NCBI GenBank assembly: GCA_002714565.1
Contig: PAXU01000044.1
Location: 35,354 to 48,300 of the forward strand
Reading direction: 5' to 3'
Source of the DNA: Rhodopirellula sp.
Lineage (GTDB): Bacteria; Planctomycetota; Planctomycetia; Pirellulales; Pirellulaceae
DNA length: 12,947 bases
Each line of letters opens with the position of its first letter. Within the stretch, counting starts at the first letter, position 1. Below, in pieces: positions 1 to 8,313 of the stretch. The notes beneath the pieces are model-generated. The model searched no databases. It saw only the letters and a list, made by a program, of their open reading frames with translations, and had not been told where the DNA came from. A program made the position numbers and the translations under genes.

Positions 1-200
1 ATTTGTGCTGCAGCAGGACTACTTGGCACGAGAAGGATAGAGCATGCAATGATCAGCAGGCTTGCTGCCGGTGTTTTAGACCATAGAGATTTTGAACACA
101 GTGAATCTGAAGCGTATTTAGCGGGCTGCTTAGCCGTGATCGCTGCCCGACGAGATGTCGGGACTGTAATTAGGGGCTTCGTGTGTAATCGAAATGTCAT
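1..200 (-). CDS. Possible start of a secreted protein, partial (runs off left edge)
   Basis: An open minus-strand frame runs from an ATG at 198-200 to the window edge without a stop, about 66 codons. Its last third reads like a secretion signal: a basic stretch, then a hydrophobic core ([15 protein letters not shown]) and a small-residue site (PAAAQ) where signal peptidase could cut. The ATG start would overlap the 3' end of guaB by about 70 bases, which is long. A non-standard CTG at 99-101 is the only obvious in-frame start codon just before the signal, and it has no clear ribosome binding site. The signal-like stretch is seen directly; that this is a gene is inference. The product cannot be named. 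Confidence 0.3.
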   Translation of the reverse strand, partial: MTFRLHTKPLITVPTSRRAAITAKQPAKYASDSLCSKSLWSKTPAASLLIIACSILLVPSSPAAAQ

Positions 201-1602
201 GAGGATGGTTCTCTCTTACACTGGCTGCCGTCACGCGGATAAAACCGGTGTCGGTCCGCAGTTCTTCGATTGTCTGTGTTCCGCAGTACCCCATCCCGGC
301 TCTAAGGCCGCCGACCAGTTGGTAAACGTAATTGGACAAGTCACCTTTATAGGGAACACGTCCTTCAACGCCTTCTGGTACAAGTTTTCCATTTCCGGAC
401 TGGCGATATCGTTCACTAGAGCCTTTAACCATTGCTCCCATCGATCCCATTCCGCGGTAGGCTTTAAATGACCGACCTTGATACAGGATTAGGCGTCCCG
501 GGCTTTCAGTCACACCGGCAAATAAGCTGCCGATCATGACGCAGTTTGCCCCGGCCGCCAGAGCTTTCGTTACATCTCCAGAGAACCGGATACCTCCATC
601 GGCAATGATAGGGGTATTGGTTTTTGCCGCAGCCTGGGCTGCGTGATACACCGCGCTTATCTGTGGGACACCAACGCCCGAGATAACTCGCGTCGTACAA
701 ATGGAACCCGGGCCGATACCGACTTTTACAGCATCAGCACCTGCCGCCACCAGGTCAGCGCAACCCTCTTGGGTAGCCACATTGCCGGCAATGACATCGA
801 TGTCCCATTGCTTCTTAATTTCTTTAACTGTCTCTATGACGTTGGACGAGTGACCGTGGGCACTGTCGACAACAAGGATATCGACACCCTTATTGATCAG
901 GCTTTCGGCTCGTTCAAAGTCAAAAACTCCGACCGCTGCTCCCACGCGTAGCCTACCTAGATCATCTTTGCAGGCATCGGGAAACTGGTTCATCATGTCG
1001 ATATCTTTTATCGTGATGAGCCCGGTCAGTTTAAAAGAGTCGTCCACCAACAACAGTTTCTCCACTTTTTTCGCAGTTAATATTTTTTCTGCTGCTTCAA
1101 GTGAGACGTTGCCGGTTGCCGTGACCAGATCTTCTTTGGTCATGACATCAGCGACTTGTAGATCATCGCTTTCCAGAAATCGCAAATCACGTCGTGTGAG
1201 GATTCCTACAAGCGTGCCATCTTGTTCCACGATGGGCACGCCGGAGACGTTGTGTTGTTCCATGAGGTCGCGAGCGGCTGAAACGCTGGCCGATGGCGGC
1301 AACGTGACGGGGTTCACGATGATTCCATTTGCGCTGCGCTTTACCTTGTTTACCTCATCAGTCTGGCTTTCCACAGTCAAGTTCTTGTGGATGATACCGA
1401 TGCCGCCCATTTTGGCCAAAGCGATTGCCATGGCATGCTCAGTAACGGTGTCCATCGGTGAGCTAAGCATCGGGATGTTTAGCCGGATTCTGTCCGTTAG
1501 CCGCGTACTTACATCGACATCAGACGGTACGACTTCGCTGTATCGTGGCTCCAGCAAGACGTCGTCAAATGTGATTGCCGTATACTTGATCCGATCGTCC
1601 AT
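130..1602 (-). CDS. guaB: Inosine-5'-monophosphate dehydrogenase
   Basis: GuaB oxidises IMP to XMP with NAD+, the committed step of guanine nucleotide synthesis, in the cytoplasm. The protein has 490 residues, the usual bacterial length. The N-terminal barrel segment ([11 protein letters not shown], about residues 12-22) is followed by two CBS domains (about 95-150 and 155-212) inserted in the catalytic barrel. The catalytic loop [11 protein letters not shown] carries the nucleophilic Cys302. [10 protein letters not shown] and [10 protein letters not shown] are the IMP phosphate-binding segments, and the mobile flap has the Arg-Tyr pair at 398-399. All key residues are present. The gene has its own good promoter (1659-1687) in the gap after the upstream gene. 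guaA, the next pathway step, begins at the other end of the window. Identification is secure. Confidence 0.98.
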   Translation of the reverse strand: MDDRIKYTAITFDDVLLEPRYSEVVPSDVDVSTRLTDRIRLNIPMLSSPMDTVTEHAMAIALAKMGGIGIIHKNLTVESQTDEVNKVKRSANGIIVNPVTLPPSASVSAARDLMEQHNVSGVPIVEQDGTLVGILTRRDLRFLESDDLQVADVMTKEDLVTATGNVSLEAAEKILTAKKVEKLLLVDDSFKLTGLITIKDIDMMNQFPDACKDDLGRLRVGAAVGVFDFERAESLINKGVDILVVDSAHGHSSNVIETVKEIKKQWDIDVIAGNVATQEGCADLVAAGADAVKVGIGPGSICTTRVISGVGVPQISAVYHAAQAAAKTNTPIIADGGIRFSGDVTKALAAGANCVMIGSLFAGVTESPGRLILYQGRSFKAYRGMGSMGAMVKGSSERYRQSGNGKLVPEGVEGRVPYKGDLSNYVYQLVGGLRAGMGYCGTQTIEELRTDTGFIRVTAASVRENHPHDISITHEAPNYSPDISSGSDHG

Positions 1603-1658
1603 GTGCTCGTTACCGATTCAATACCCGTGAATGGGATTGCTGTGAATTTGAATGACAA

Positions 1659-1687
1659 ATTATGGCGAGAAGAGTTCGTTTTGACAA
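1659..1687 (-). promoter_or_regulatory. Predicted sigma-70-type promoter of guaB
   Basis: Reading the minus strand, TTGTCA (1687-1682) is followed after exactly 17 bases by CATAAT (1664-1659). Each hexamer matches the consensus at five of six positions. Transcription would start near 1652, giving a leader of about 50 nt before the guaB ATG. It lies between the stop of the upstream secreted-protein gene and guaB, so guaB need not depend on read-through. No strong Shine-Dalgarno sequence is visible before the guaB start. Confidence 0.6.
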
Positions 1688-1706
1688 CTCCCAGTCTCAG
1701 CGGAAG

Positions 1707-2570
1707 TCATTCCGAACCCGACTCGTTATCCGATTCAGGTTTGACTTTGGGTTTTCCCGGTTTACCTTCTTTGTTTTCTTTTCGCTTTCCGCCGTTGTTG
1801 CCGACGGCGAAGTCGATGATTTCCAACTTACTTCTCTTGGTGACTCTTTTTGTCTTTTGATCGATATCGGTGGACGTGTGTGAAATCACACCGCCTGGTA
1901 CCTTCTCACTAAAGAGCTCTTCGGTAATACGGTTTGTGCCGTTTTGTTCGTGAACCGTTTTAATCATGGCAACTCGATGCGTCTCACCAACTACCTTATG
2001 GGCGATGCCGAATTCTTCCACAGACATATTCGTTTCGTATCTCAGCTTATTTTCAGCATCGTATGCCTTGGTAGATCGCTTGAAGATGAACGGAGCTAGG
2101 TCAGGGCTGTAATGTATCTGGCTAACACGTCGTTCGTTTTTCGTGACTAACGTGACTTCGCGGATTTCTACTTGAATCATTGTGCCACTGATTTCCAGAG
2201 TGGCACGGTCAATCGGCGCTGAAATAGTGATCTTTCCTTTACCTTGATATTCGCGTTTGACCTTTTGAGTGGGAGACTCAAATGCCCGCTCGCCGACAAT
2301 TGTTTTCACATCAATTTCAAGTGCGAAGGTATCACCGAGTCGATCAATGATCTGAGATGTTGTTTCGACCTTTGACGTACTGGTAACTTCGCCATTTTCG
2401 TTCAGGACGTCCGTTAATACGCGGACTTGCTTCCAGCTGCCTTTGCTAAACCGACCCCAAGAGTGATGATCCCGTGACATGACCCATTCCTGAGCAACTG
2501 CGCTGGTAACAACACATATGCTCAACGCATAAGCAAGTATTGCAATCCGGTTGTTAAACGCTGGTTTCAT
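1707..2570 (-). CDS. Secreted protein of unknown function
   Basis: The 287-residue product is not recognised. It begins with a clear Sec signal peptide: basic residues up to Arg8, a hydrophobic core (IAILAYALSICVVTSAVA) and a likely cut after Ala26, before QEW. The mature part is rich in beta-type alternation and charged residues, without cysteine pairs, membrane segments or a known catalytic motif. The C-terminal 30 or so residues are low-complexity and highly charged (many Lys, Gly, Glu, Pro), probably disordered. It lies between selA and guaB on the same strand, 141 bp after selA, a gap large enough for its own promoter. Nothing links it to selenium or purine metabolism. A periplasmic or cell-envelope location is inferred from the signal. 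Confidence 0.8.
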   Translation of the reverse strand: MKPAFNNRIAILAYALSICVVTSAVAQEWVMSRDHHSWGRFSKGSWKQVRVLTDVLNENGEVTSTSKVETTSQIIDRLGDTFALEIDVKTIVGERAFESPTQKVKREYQGKGKITISAPIDRATLEISGTMIQVEIREVTLVTKNERRVSQIHYSPDLAPFIFKRSTKAYDAENKLRYETNMSVEEFGIAHKVVGETHRVAMIKTVHEQNGTNRITEELFSEKVPGGVISHTSTDIDQKTKRVTKRSKLEIIDFAVGNNGGKRKENKEGKPGKPKVKPESDNESGSE

Positions 2571-2603
2571 GAGACTTGGTTTAGGTGAGTTCTTTGTCTT
2601 CAG

Positions 2604-2645
2604 GTGATAAGCTAAATCACGCCTTGATGTTCACCCCTAGGGGGT
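2604..2645. repeat. Two small palindromes upstream of the secreted-protein gene
   Basis: GTGAT (2604-2608) and ATCAC (2616-2620) form an inverted repeat with a 7-base spacer. Just beyond it CCCCTAGGGG (2634-2643) is a perfect 10-bp palindrome. Both lie in the gap between selA and the secreted-protein gene, 34 to 75 bases before the latter's start, where an operator or leader structure could sit. Neither is followed by a T-run, so they do not look like intrinsic terminators. No function can be assigned. Confidence 0.35.
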
Positions 2646-2711
2646 ATAGCTAAAGGATAGTTTTCCAAACTGTGTGATGCGAATGAATAAACCTGTAAAT
2701 CAAAACGATGA

Positions 2712-4097
2712 TCAGCAATGAGATTCAGTGACCAACTGAATTACCATGTTATCCTCTCTCGCGAATATGGTTCTTAAATCCAAATGCACGCGATCATTCT
2801 TAATACGCGGAAGGATCGCCGGTTCCGACCGGCGTAGCTTGGATGCAAGTTGATCTGCAGTTAATGATGCGGATTTCAGTACCACGCAACATGTAGAGAT
2901 TTCCTGAGTTGGCACCGAGCCACCTCCTAGGTAGGTGACGTCACTTTCCACGCTCGCTGAGATTTTAGTTTCCGACTCGTTGATAGCTTTGGACATGACT
3001 TCTGCGCGGTGTTCGAGTACCTCGATAGGTGTATGCAACAAGCTCAGCAGCGGTACTTCTTGTTCTGGTTTACCGCCTAGATATAGGTCGAGTGTTGCTG
3101 AGAGCCCGGCTAGCGTCATTTTGTCTACACGCAGTGCACGCATCAATGGATGGCTTGCGATCTTAGAAACGCTTGCCTCACTTCCAATGATGATTCCGCA
3201 TTGAGGTCCACCGAGCAACTTGTCACCGCTGAGCAATACGATATCTGAACCTGCGGCCAGGCTCTCGGTTGCCATGGGTTCTCCTGTGATTCCAAGTGAT
3301 GCGTAGTCAAATAATGCGCCGGAACCAATGTCATCCACGACTATTAAGCCGCGTTGCTTTCCGAGTGTTACCAATTCTGTTATGGGCACGGACTTGGTGA
3401 ATCCCTCAACGCGGTAGTTGCTGCAATGCACTTTGAGTAAGCAGGCTGTGTCTTCGTTGATTGCGGAGTCGTAATCACGCAAATGCGTTTTATTCGTCGT
3501 GCCGACTTCATGCATGATGGCTCCGCTGGCTGACATGACATCCGGCATACGAAAACTACCACCGATTTCGACAAGTTCACCGCGTGACACGATCACTTCC
3601 TTGCTGCTGGCCAAGGCGGCCAATGTCAGCAACGTTGCTCCGGCGTTGTTGTTCACAACAGTTGCACGCTCTCCACCAAACAGCTCGACTAGTTTTTGTT
3701 CTACGGCTTCGACCCGCTGAGATCGCTTTCCGGATTCCAAGTCAATTTCCACGCTGGCATAACCGTTGGCAACTTCCTGAATCTGCCGAACAGCTGACTC
3801 GGCCATGGGTGCCCTGCCCAGGCCGGTATGTAATAACACACCTGTTGCGTTAATCACGGGCCGAAGGCTGCTACGGGATAATTGTGTGAGCGACTTGCGA
3901 GCTAAATTCGCTATATCGCTGTGCGATGGAAGTTCACCGATTGAGCTGTCGGTTTTTAATGTGTTGCGCAGATCATCCAGGCATTCGCGAAGCCGAGATA
4001 CCACGACATCGTGACTATAGTCGGCGCATAATTCAACCACTTCTGGTGTTTCCAGTAGCTGTGAAACTGACGGTATGCTTCGTAGAAGTGGATTCAT
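2712..4097 (-). CDS. selA: L-seryl-tRNA(Sec) selenium transferase (selenocysteine synthase)
   Basis: SelA is a pyridoxal-phosphate enzyme that converts seryl-tRNA(Sec) to selenocysteyl-tRNA(Sec) using selenophosphate from SelD. The 461-residue length matches the bacterial family. The N-terminal helical domain is followed by the signature RPVINATGVLLHTGLGRAP (about residues 79-97), the aldolase-type PLP fold with VVDDIGSGALFD (about 253-264), and LLSGDKLLGGPQCG, where Lys293 is the expected PLP-binding lysine. All expected residues are present. It follows selB in the same direction with a 71-bp gap that contains an inverted repeat, so selB-selA are probably co-transcribed. Its presence predicts selenoproteins in this genome; one candidate is at 8885-9118. 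Identification is secure. Confidence 0.98.
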   Translation of the reverse strand: MNPLLRSIPSVSQLLETPEVVELCADYSHDVVVSRLRECLDDLRNTLKTDSSIGELPSHSDIANLARKSLTQLSRSSLRPVINATGVLLHTGLGRAPMAESAVRQIQEVANGYASVEIDLESGKRSQRVEAVEQKLVELFGGERATVVNNNAGATLLTLAALASSKEVIVSRGELVEIGGSFRMPDVMSASGAIMHEVGTTNKTHLRDYDSAINEDTACLLKVHCSNYRVEGFTKSVPITELVTLGKQRGLIVVDDIGSGALFDYASLGITGEPMATESLAAGSDIVLLSGDKLLGGPQCGIIIGSEASVSKIASHPLMRALRVDKMTLAGLSATLDLYLGGKPEQEVPLLSLLHTPIEVLEHRAEVMSKAINESETKISASVESDVTYLGGGSVPTQEISTCCVVLKSASLTADQLASKLRRSEPAILPRIKNDRVHLDLRTIFAREDNMVIQLVTESHC

Positions 4098-4154
4098 TAA
4101 AAACCAATTACGTGTTCGAGTCGTCTGTTATTCTATTTTCCGACCGAATACGTA

Positions 4155-4180
4155 TCGAATCAAGCAGCTCATTGATTCGA
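4155..4180. repeat. Perfect 9-bp inverted repeat at the selB stop / selA leader
   Basis: TCGAATCAA (4155-4163) and TTGATTCGA (4172-4180) are perfect reverse complements separated by 8 bases. The selB stop codon (4169-4171) falls in the loop. A second palindrome, ATACGTAT (4148-4155), touches its edge. As RNA this would form a stable hairpin 58 bases before the selA start. There is no T-run after it on the minus strand, so it is not a clear terminator. It could modulate selA translation or mRNA processing, which is inference. Confidence 0.5.
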
Positions 4181-6112
4181 AAGAAACCTTAGATCGTCTT
4201 TACGGACGGTAAAACCGGTATGATCCAAATATTCGCACAATGGGACGACATATTTGCGTGTTGTACCGAGCAAGTCTCGGACTTCAGCAAGCGTTTTACC
4301 ACTGCCTTTTTCCCAGTTTTCACTTAGTTTGGCTCGCACTTTCTCAGCTTCAATGTTCGCCAGATAGAATTCTTCAGAGATTTTGACAATATCACCATTT
4401 CCTTCGGCAACTGCGAGTAGCTGATCCAACCGCTGTCGGTCAGTGCCCGTTTCCGACTCAAGCGCTTTTGCAAATGGTGGCTCAACACCGCCGGAGTTGA
4501 TCCGCTCAATCAAGTCTGCCATGAGCTTTTTGTCGTTCTTGCTTAATTGCGGCCCACGGTCGGGTAGCCCGACCTTGCCAGCGTTGACGGTTAGGCGGCC
4601 AAGGGATCTGAAATACGAGAATACGTGGTTGAGTAACGTCGCACTGCCAACATACTCAAATCGGCTGCGGACTGATGCGGCATCAAACATAAGCTGTAGT
4701 GGATTCTCATCATGGAGCCGATTGAGGTACTTGTTCACACGTTCCCAGAGCACTTCCAATGCATCAACATGAATCAGAATTGTGTGCGTGGGCGAGACCT
4801 TGCATTCATACAGGATGCCGTCTTTTGTCAGCTCGGAAAGCGCATCGCTTGCACTGACGACACCACAGGTGCGAGCCAAATCACTCTCCGTTCTCTCATG
4901 CAGGCCAGTCATTAACATAGATGCAGCAACACGTGCCTTTTCATTTCCACCGACCAAGTCTGCCAATGCTGACATGATGGGCTGCGCCTCTGACTGCACA
5001 TCCACATCCATATCACTAAGCCGTATACGCCGTGCGTGACAGTCGAGCACTCGTCCGCCAGCAATCGTCGATACCGGAGACTCCTTGCGTATAACCAGGG
5101 GTTGATTCCAGGTGGCCACTGCCGGTTCAGAAAGGAACAGTTGTGCGAAACCGGATTCACCCGGGTGCAACGCCTTACTGCCGACGAGTCGCATGGTTGC
5201 CATGATTTCAGACGTGCCAATATGCACTCGCACCCGCTCACGATTTTTCAGCGGCTTATCAATAGAATCGAGCACATCGAGTTTTATGGTGATCAAGGCA
5301 TGAGGGACGAGGTGGCCAATGTCAGCCAGTTCCTGCCCTCGCCCGATTTCGTCGTGATGGATTCCAGCGAGATTAATAGCTGCTCGCTGGCCTCGCCCGA
5401 CCGACTCTACTTCTGAAAAGTGATTCTGAAGACGTCGGATTCGGACTTCTTCACCAAGCGGTTGGATTTCCACGGTGTCACCCGTTGTCACTGTCCCGGC
5501 AGATACCGAACCGGTGACAACCGTTCCGTGTCCTTCAAGACTGAAGACTCTGTCAATTGCCATGCGAAAGGGTTCATCCTCGGTTGGCAAATCAGCGATG
5601 GCTTTAGAAGCTAATTCTGACAGTGCGGATTTGAGCTCTTTTATTCCTTCGCCTGTTTCCGCACTTGTCCGAATGACCGTGGAGTTTTCAAGAAAAGTAC
5701 CGGTCGTCAGTGATCGCACTTCTTCTTCCACTAAGGGCAGCCAGTCTTCGTCGACGAGATCGCATTTCGTAATGACGATGATGCCATGTTGAATGTCCAG
5801 GTATCGCAAGATATCCAAATGCTCAATTGTTTGTGGCTTGATGGAATCATCTGCAGCGACAATCAGCATAGCAAGGTCCATACCCGTGGCACCGGCTAAC
5901 ATGTTTCTTACAAATCGTTCATGACCGGGGACATCCACGATTCCCATATGCACGTCATCGATTTGTAAGTGCGCGAATCCCAGTTCAATGGTGATTCCGC
6001 GTTTCTTCTCTTCCGGAAGTCGGTCTGTATTGGTTCCCGTAAGCGCAGCGACCAACGACGTCTTGCCGTGGTCAATGTGACCGGCTGTTCCGAGAATCAA
6101 GAACTGTTCCAT
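4169..6112 (-). CDS. selB: Selenocysteine-specific translation elongation factor
   Basis: SelB is the EF-Tu-like GTPase that carries selenocysteyl-tRNA(Sec) to the ribosome and, through its C-terminal domain, binds the SECIS hairpin of the mRNA so that UGA is read as Sec. The 647 residues include GHIDHGKT (11-18, P-loop), GIT (39-41), DVPGH (60-64), TKCD (115-118) and SAETG (150-154), the five G motifs. Beta-barrel domains follow, and the last 250 or so residues correspond to the winged-helix repeats of SelB. The length slightly exceeds the Escherichia coli protein. It starts 30 bp after the EF-P family gene and precedes selA, suggesting an efp-selB-selA operon. The Shine-Dalgarno sequence is weak. 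The family is secure from the GTPase signature plus the neighbouring selA. Confidence 0.97.
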   Translation of the reverse strand: MEQFLILGTAGHIDHGKTSLVAALTGTNTDRLPEEKKRGITIELGFAHLQIDDVHMGIVDVPGHERFVRNMLAGATGMDLAMLIVAADDSIKPQTIEHLDILRYLDIQHGIIVITKCDLVDEDWLPLVEEEVRSLTTGTFLENSTVIRTSAETGEGIKELKSALSELASKAIADLPTEDEPFRMAIDRVFSLEGHGTVVTGSVSAGTVTTGDTVEIQPLGEEVRIRRLQNHFSEVESVGRGQRAAINLAGIHHDEIGRGQELADIGHLVPHALITIKLDVLDSIDKPLKNRERVRVHIGTSEIMATMRLVGSKALHPGESGFAQLFLSEPAVATWNQPLVIRKESPVSTIAGGRVLDCHARRIRLSDMDVDVQSEAQPIMSALADLVGGNEKARVAASMLMTGLHERTESDLARTCGVVSASDALSELTKDGILYECKVSPTHTILIHVDALEVLWERVNKYLNRLHDENPLQLMFDAASVRSRFEYVGSATLLNHVFSYFRSLGRLTVNAGKVGLPDRGPQLSKNDKKLMADLIERINSGGVEPPFAKALESETGTDRQRLDQLLAVAEGNGDIVKISEEFYLANIEAEKVRAKLSENWEKGSGKTLAEVRDLLGTTRKYVVPLCEYLDHTGFTVRKDDLRFLSNQ

Positions 6113-6142
6113 TAGCGACTCAGTTGCGATTGCGATGTTTGG

Positions 6143-6706
6143 TTATGCGCGTGACAGGAATTCATTGGTTCGCGTGTCGACTTTGATCTTCTCACCCTGT
6201 TTGAGATACTCCGGGACCTGAATGATCAGCCCGGTCTCCAGCGTAGCCGGTTTTGTACGGCCGGTTGCAGAATTTCCTTTGACGCCGGGTTCGCAATAGG
6301 TGATTTCCATTTCAACCGCAGGCGGAACCTGAACACCAACACACTCATCGTTGTAAATAAGCGCTAAAATACCCTCGAGTGATTCCGTCATGTACTTTGC
6401 CTGCTCTTCGATGTCCTCGAGAGAGATGTCGTACTGGCTATAGTTTTCCAGATCCATCAGGTGCATATGGGTTGCATCTGCGTACATGATAGACACGCCA
6501 CGGCGTTCAAAGTCAGCGTCGGGCAATGACTCTCCGCCCTTAAGGGTAATGTCTACCTTTTGTCGGCTAACAAGGTTTCTACCACGAAACTTATATAGTG
6601 TCGCGGCGCCCCGTGCGGATGGAGTTTGTACGCTCAGTTGTTCAATGATCACCGGTGAGTCGTTGTAGACCACTACGGTGCCCGTCTTGATTTCTTTTGC
6701 CTGCAT
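6143..6706 (-). CDS. efp: Elongation factor P family protein, EfpL/YeiP-like loop
   Basis: EF-P proteins bind between the ribosomal P and E sites and relieve stalling at proline-rich stretches. The 187-residue length fits: an N-terminal KOW-like domain (about 1-62) and two OB domains ending in the family signature (GNSATGRTKPATLETG, then IQVPEYLKQGEKIKVDT). The loop that reaches the peptidyl-transferase centre reads TPSARGAATLYKFRGRN with Arg32 at its tip. From memory this resembles EfpL (YeiP) rather than classical EF-P, which has a Lys- or Arg-tipped GKG-like loop. Start choice is supported by AAAGGAAA nine bases before the ATG. selB follows after 30 bp. Family assignment is secure; the EfpL subtype is likely but needs a tree. 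Whether Arg32 is modified cannot be told here. Confidence 0.93.
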   Translation of the reverse strand: MQAKEIKTGTVVVYNDSPVIIEQLSVQTPSARGAATLYKFRGRNLVSRQKVDITLKGGESLPDADFERRGVSIMYADATHMHLMDLENYSQYDISLEDIEEQAKYMTESLEGILALIYNDECVGVQVPPAVEMEITYCEPGVKGNSATGRTKPATLETGLIIQVPEYLKQGEKIKVDTRTNEFLSRA

Positions 6707-6800
6707 ATTCAGGAATTTCCTTTTTCAGCAATAACGCTTGTCTTAGTCGGATCCAGTAGGCCGTCGGTGTAATGAGTCTGATGGCTTGTTCCGCGTTTAT

Positions 6801-6816
6801 ATATCCGAATATCCGA
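6801..6816. repeat. Tandem 8-bp repeat upstream of efp
   Basis: ATATCCGA occurs twice in direct succession just after the stop of the 161-residue gene and about 95 bases before the efp start. The surrounding bases are A/T-rich (TTTATATA, CTATATAAA), so the segment could be part of an efp promoter region. No hexamer pair with good spacing stands out on the minus strand. The repeat is seen directly; any role is a guess. Confidence 0.3.
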
Positions 6817-6818
6817 GT

Positions 6819-7304
6819 CTATATAAAGGTACCGGAATTGGGATCAACGGCGATTCCGTTGACCACGCTAGCCAGTTGCTGTGCCACGATCAACATAGCG
6901 CCGGGATCCATGAAGTCGATTTCTTCTTCACCTATCGCACCAGCAATGTTTTCAAAGTGGAGAATGTCAAACCGAGCATTGCACAAGGGGATTCTTGCCA
7001 CCAGTTCATCTTCGCCCGGCATCAGATCATCAATGTCGATCATCGCGAGGAGTTCTTCGATCTGGTCACTCACGTCCTCACCATCTATGTATGAAATATC
7101 CAATCCGGCATAATCGGTTTGCGAGATCATCGTGACGGCTTCAAGCAGACCAGATTCAGTGCGCCGCACATTATGCTGCTCGAATTGCTTGCCAATTTGA
7201 GTAAATGCAGCTTCTACCTGTTCGGCAGTTGGACGCTGTTGTTCATCAAAGAGAACGAGAAAAGTCTCTCGCCACTGGTACTCGGGGTTTTCAAACAGTG
7301 ACAT
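6819..7304 (-). CDS. Conserved-looking acidic protein of unknown function
   Basis: The 161-residue product is not recognised. It has no signal peptide and no membrane segment, so it is probably cytoplasmic. It is strongly acidic, with a run rich in Asp and Glu around residues 72-102 (EDVSDQIEELLAMIDIDD), and has an amphipathic helical look. The start is supported by AGGAAA nine bases before the ATG. It begins 30 bp after proC and ends 112 bp before efp, all in one direction, so it is probably co-transcribed with proC. The context between proline synthesis and EF-P is noted but does not define a function. It reads as a genuine gene because the frame is open, has a good ribosome binding site and sits tightly after proC. 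Confidence 0.8.
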   Translation of the reverse strand: MSLFENPEYQWRETFLVLFDEQQRPTAEQVEAAFTQIGKQFEQHNVRRTESGLLEAVTMISQTDYAGLDISYIDGEDVSDQIEELLAMIDIDDLMPGEDELVARIPLCNARFDILHFENIAGAIGEEEIDFMDPGAMLIVAQQLASVVNGIAVDPNSGTFI

Positions 7305-7334
7305 GAGTGAGATTTCCTTTATGGGTTGGTGTTA

Positions 7335-8138
7335 CTAGCCCAGTTCCTTTGACCGCTTCGTTGCGGCGGCCACGGCACTCATGAAGGCTCCACTAATGCC
7401 TGCCTCTTTCAATTCTCTCAGGCCGGCAATGGTTGTACCACCCGGACTTGTCACTTGATCTTTCAATTCCCCAGGGTGCTTTCCGGTTTCAAGAACCATT
7501 TCTGCGGCGCCCTTCACCATTTGTGCTGCAAGTGCAGTCGCCGTAGCTCGTGGGAGTCCCACAGCAACACCGCCATCGCTCAAGGCTTCAATGACAGTGT
7601 AGATGTATGCGGGGCCCGAACCGGATAGTCCGGTGACGGCGTCCATATATGTTTCGGGGACATCTACTGCAATTCCGACTGCGGATAACAACGCATCGAC
7701 TGTTGTTCGATCGGCATCCGTTGCACCGACGCCGCTTGCATATGCACAAGCTCCTGTCGACACGAGGCATGGGGTATTTGGCATGACTCTGATGATGCGA
7801 GTGGATCCCAAGCCATCGCAAAGTGTCGAAAGCGTGATCCCGGCGGCGATGGAAACTACGAGGGTCGAGTCAGTAACCGCATCCTTGATGTCGGTGATCA
7901 CCAGTGGCATTACCTGTGGCTTTACGGCAAGGAAAACAACATCGCTTTGCTCTATGACGTCTGTTGCCGATGTGGTGGACGTGCCGCCTGAGATCGCCTG
8001 TTGCATTGCCGAGATACTGGCTTCTGCAGGATCGTAGAATGATACGCTTGCTGCATCAACTTGCCCAGATTGAACAAATCCAGAGGCTAATGCCTGGGCC
8101 ATTTGCCCTGCTCCGATAAAGCCAATTCGATTTCCCAC
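7335..8138 (-). CDS. proC: Pyrroline-5-carboxylate reductase
   Basis: ProC reduces 1-pyrroline-5-carboxylate to L-proline with NAD(P)H, the last step of proline synthesis, in the cytoplasm. The 267-residue length is typical. The Rossmann domain opens with IGFIGAGQMA (residues 5-14, dinucleotide-binding loop), followed by AVKPQ (71-75) and RVMPNTP (117-123). The C-terminal dimerisation and substrate domain has GLSGSGPAY (170-178) and VTSPGGTT (229-236), both diagnostic. The start codon is GTG at 8136-8138, with a GGGA ribosome binding site ten bases upstream; it gives the expected N-terminus. It is divergent from the plus-strand gene at 8314 and heads a minus-strand run. Identification is secure. 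Confidence 0.97.
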   Translation of the reverse strand: MGNRIGFIGAGQMAQALASGFVQSGQVDAASVSFYDPAEASISAMQQAISGGTSTTSATDVIEQSDVVFLAVKPQVMPLVITDIKDAVTDSTLVVSIAAGITLSTLCDGLGSTRIIRVMPNTPCLVSTGACAYASGVGATDADRTTVDALLSAVGIAVDVPETYMDAVTGLSGSGPAYIYTVIEALSDGGVAVGLPRATATALAAQMVKGAAEMVLETGKHPGELKDQVTSPGGTTIAGLRELKEAGISGAFMSAVAAATKRSKELG

Positions 8139-8313
8139 GATGGTCGATTCCCAAGTTGATAGACAGTTTGAACTGAATCAGTGCCCTGCATGTGAATACA
8201 CGGCGCTGTTGCATGTGCAATTCATGCTATTTAGAAACTCAGATCGCATCAACCGTGAGGTTGGTCTTTACGACTTTACAACGTTTTGAGAGACTTGCAG
8301 GCCGATTTCGTCA

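Noticed and set aside
893..1630. A 245-codon plus-strand frame opposite guaB
   Set aside because: It is antisense to a complete guaB, lacks any known domain and is rich in Ser/Thr/Arg as expected for a shadow frame.
4443..5416. Several plus-strand frames opposite selB
   Set aside because: They overlap one another and an intact selB, have no ribosome binding sites and resemble no family.
8139..8313. GGTCGATTCCC at 8142-8152 as a tRNA T-arm
   Set aside because: It is one base short of the consensus, and no acceptor, D or anticodon arms could be placed around it.
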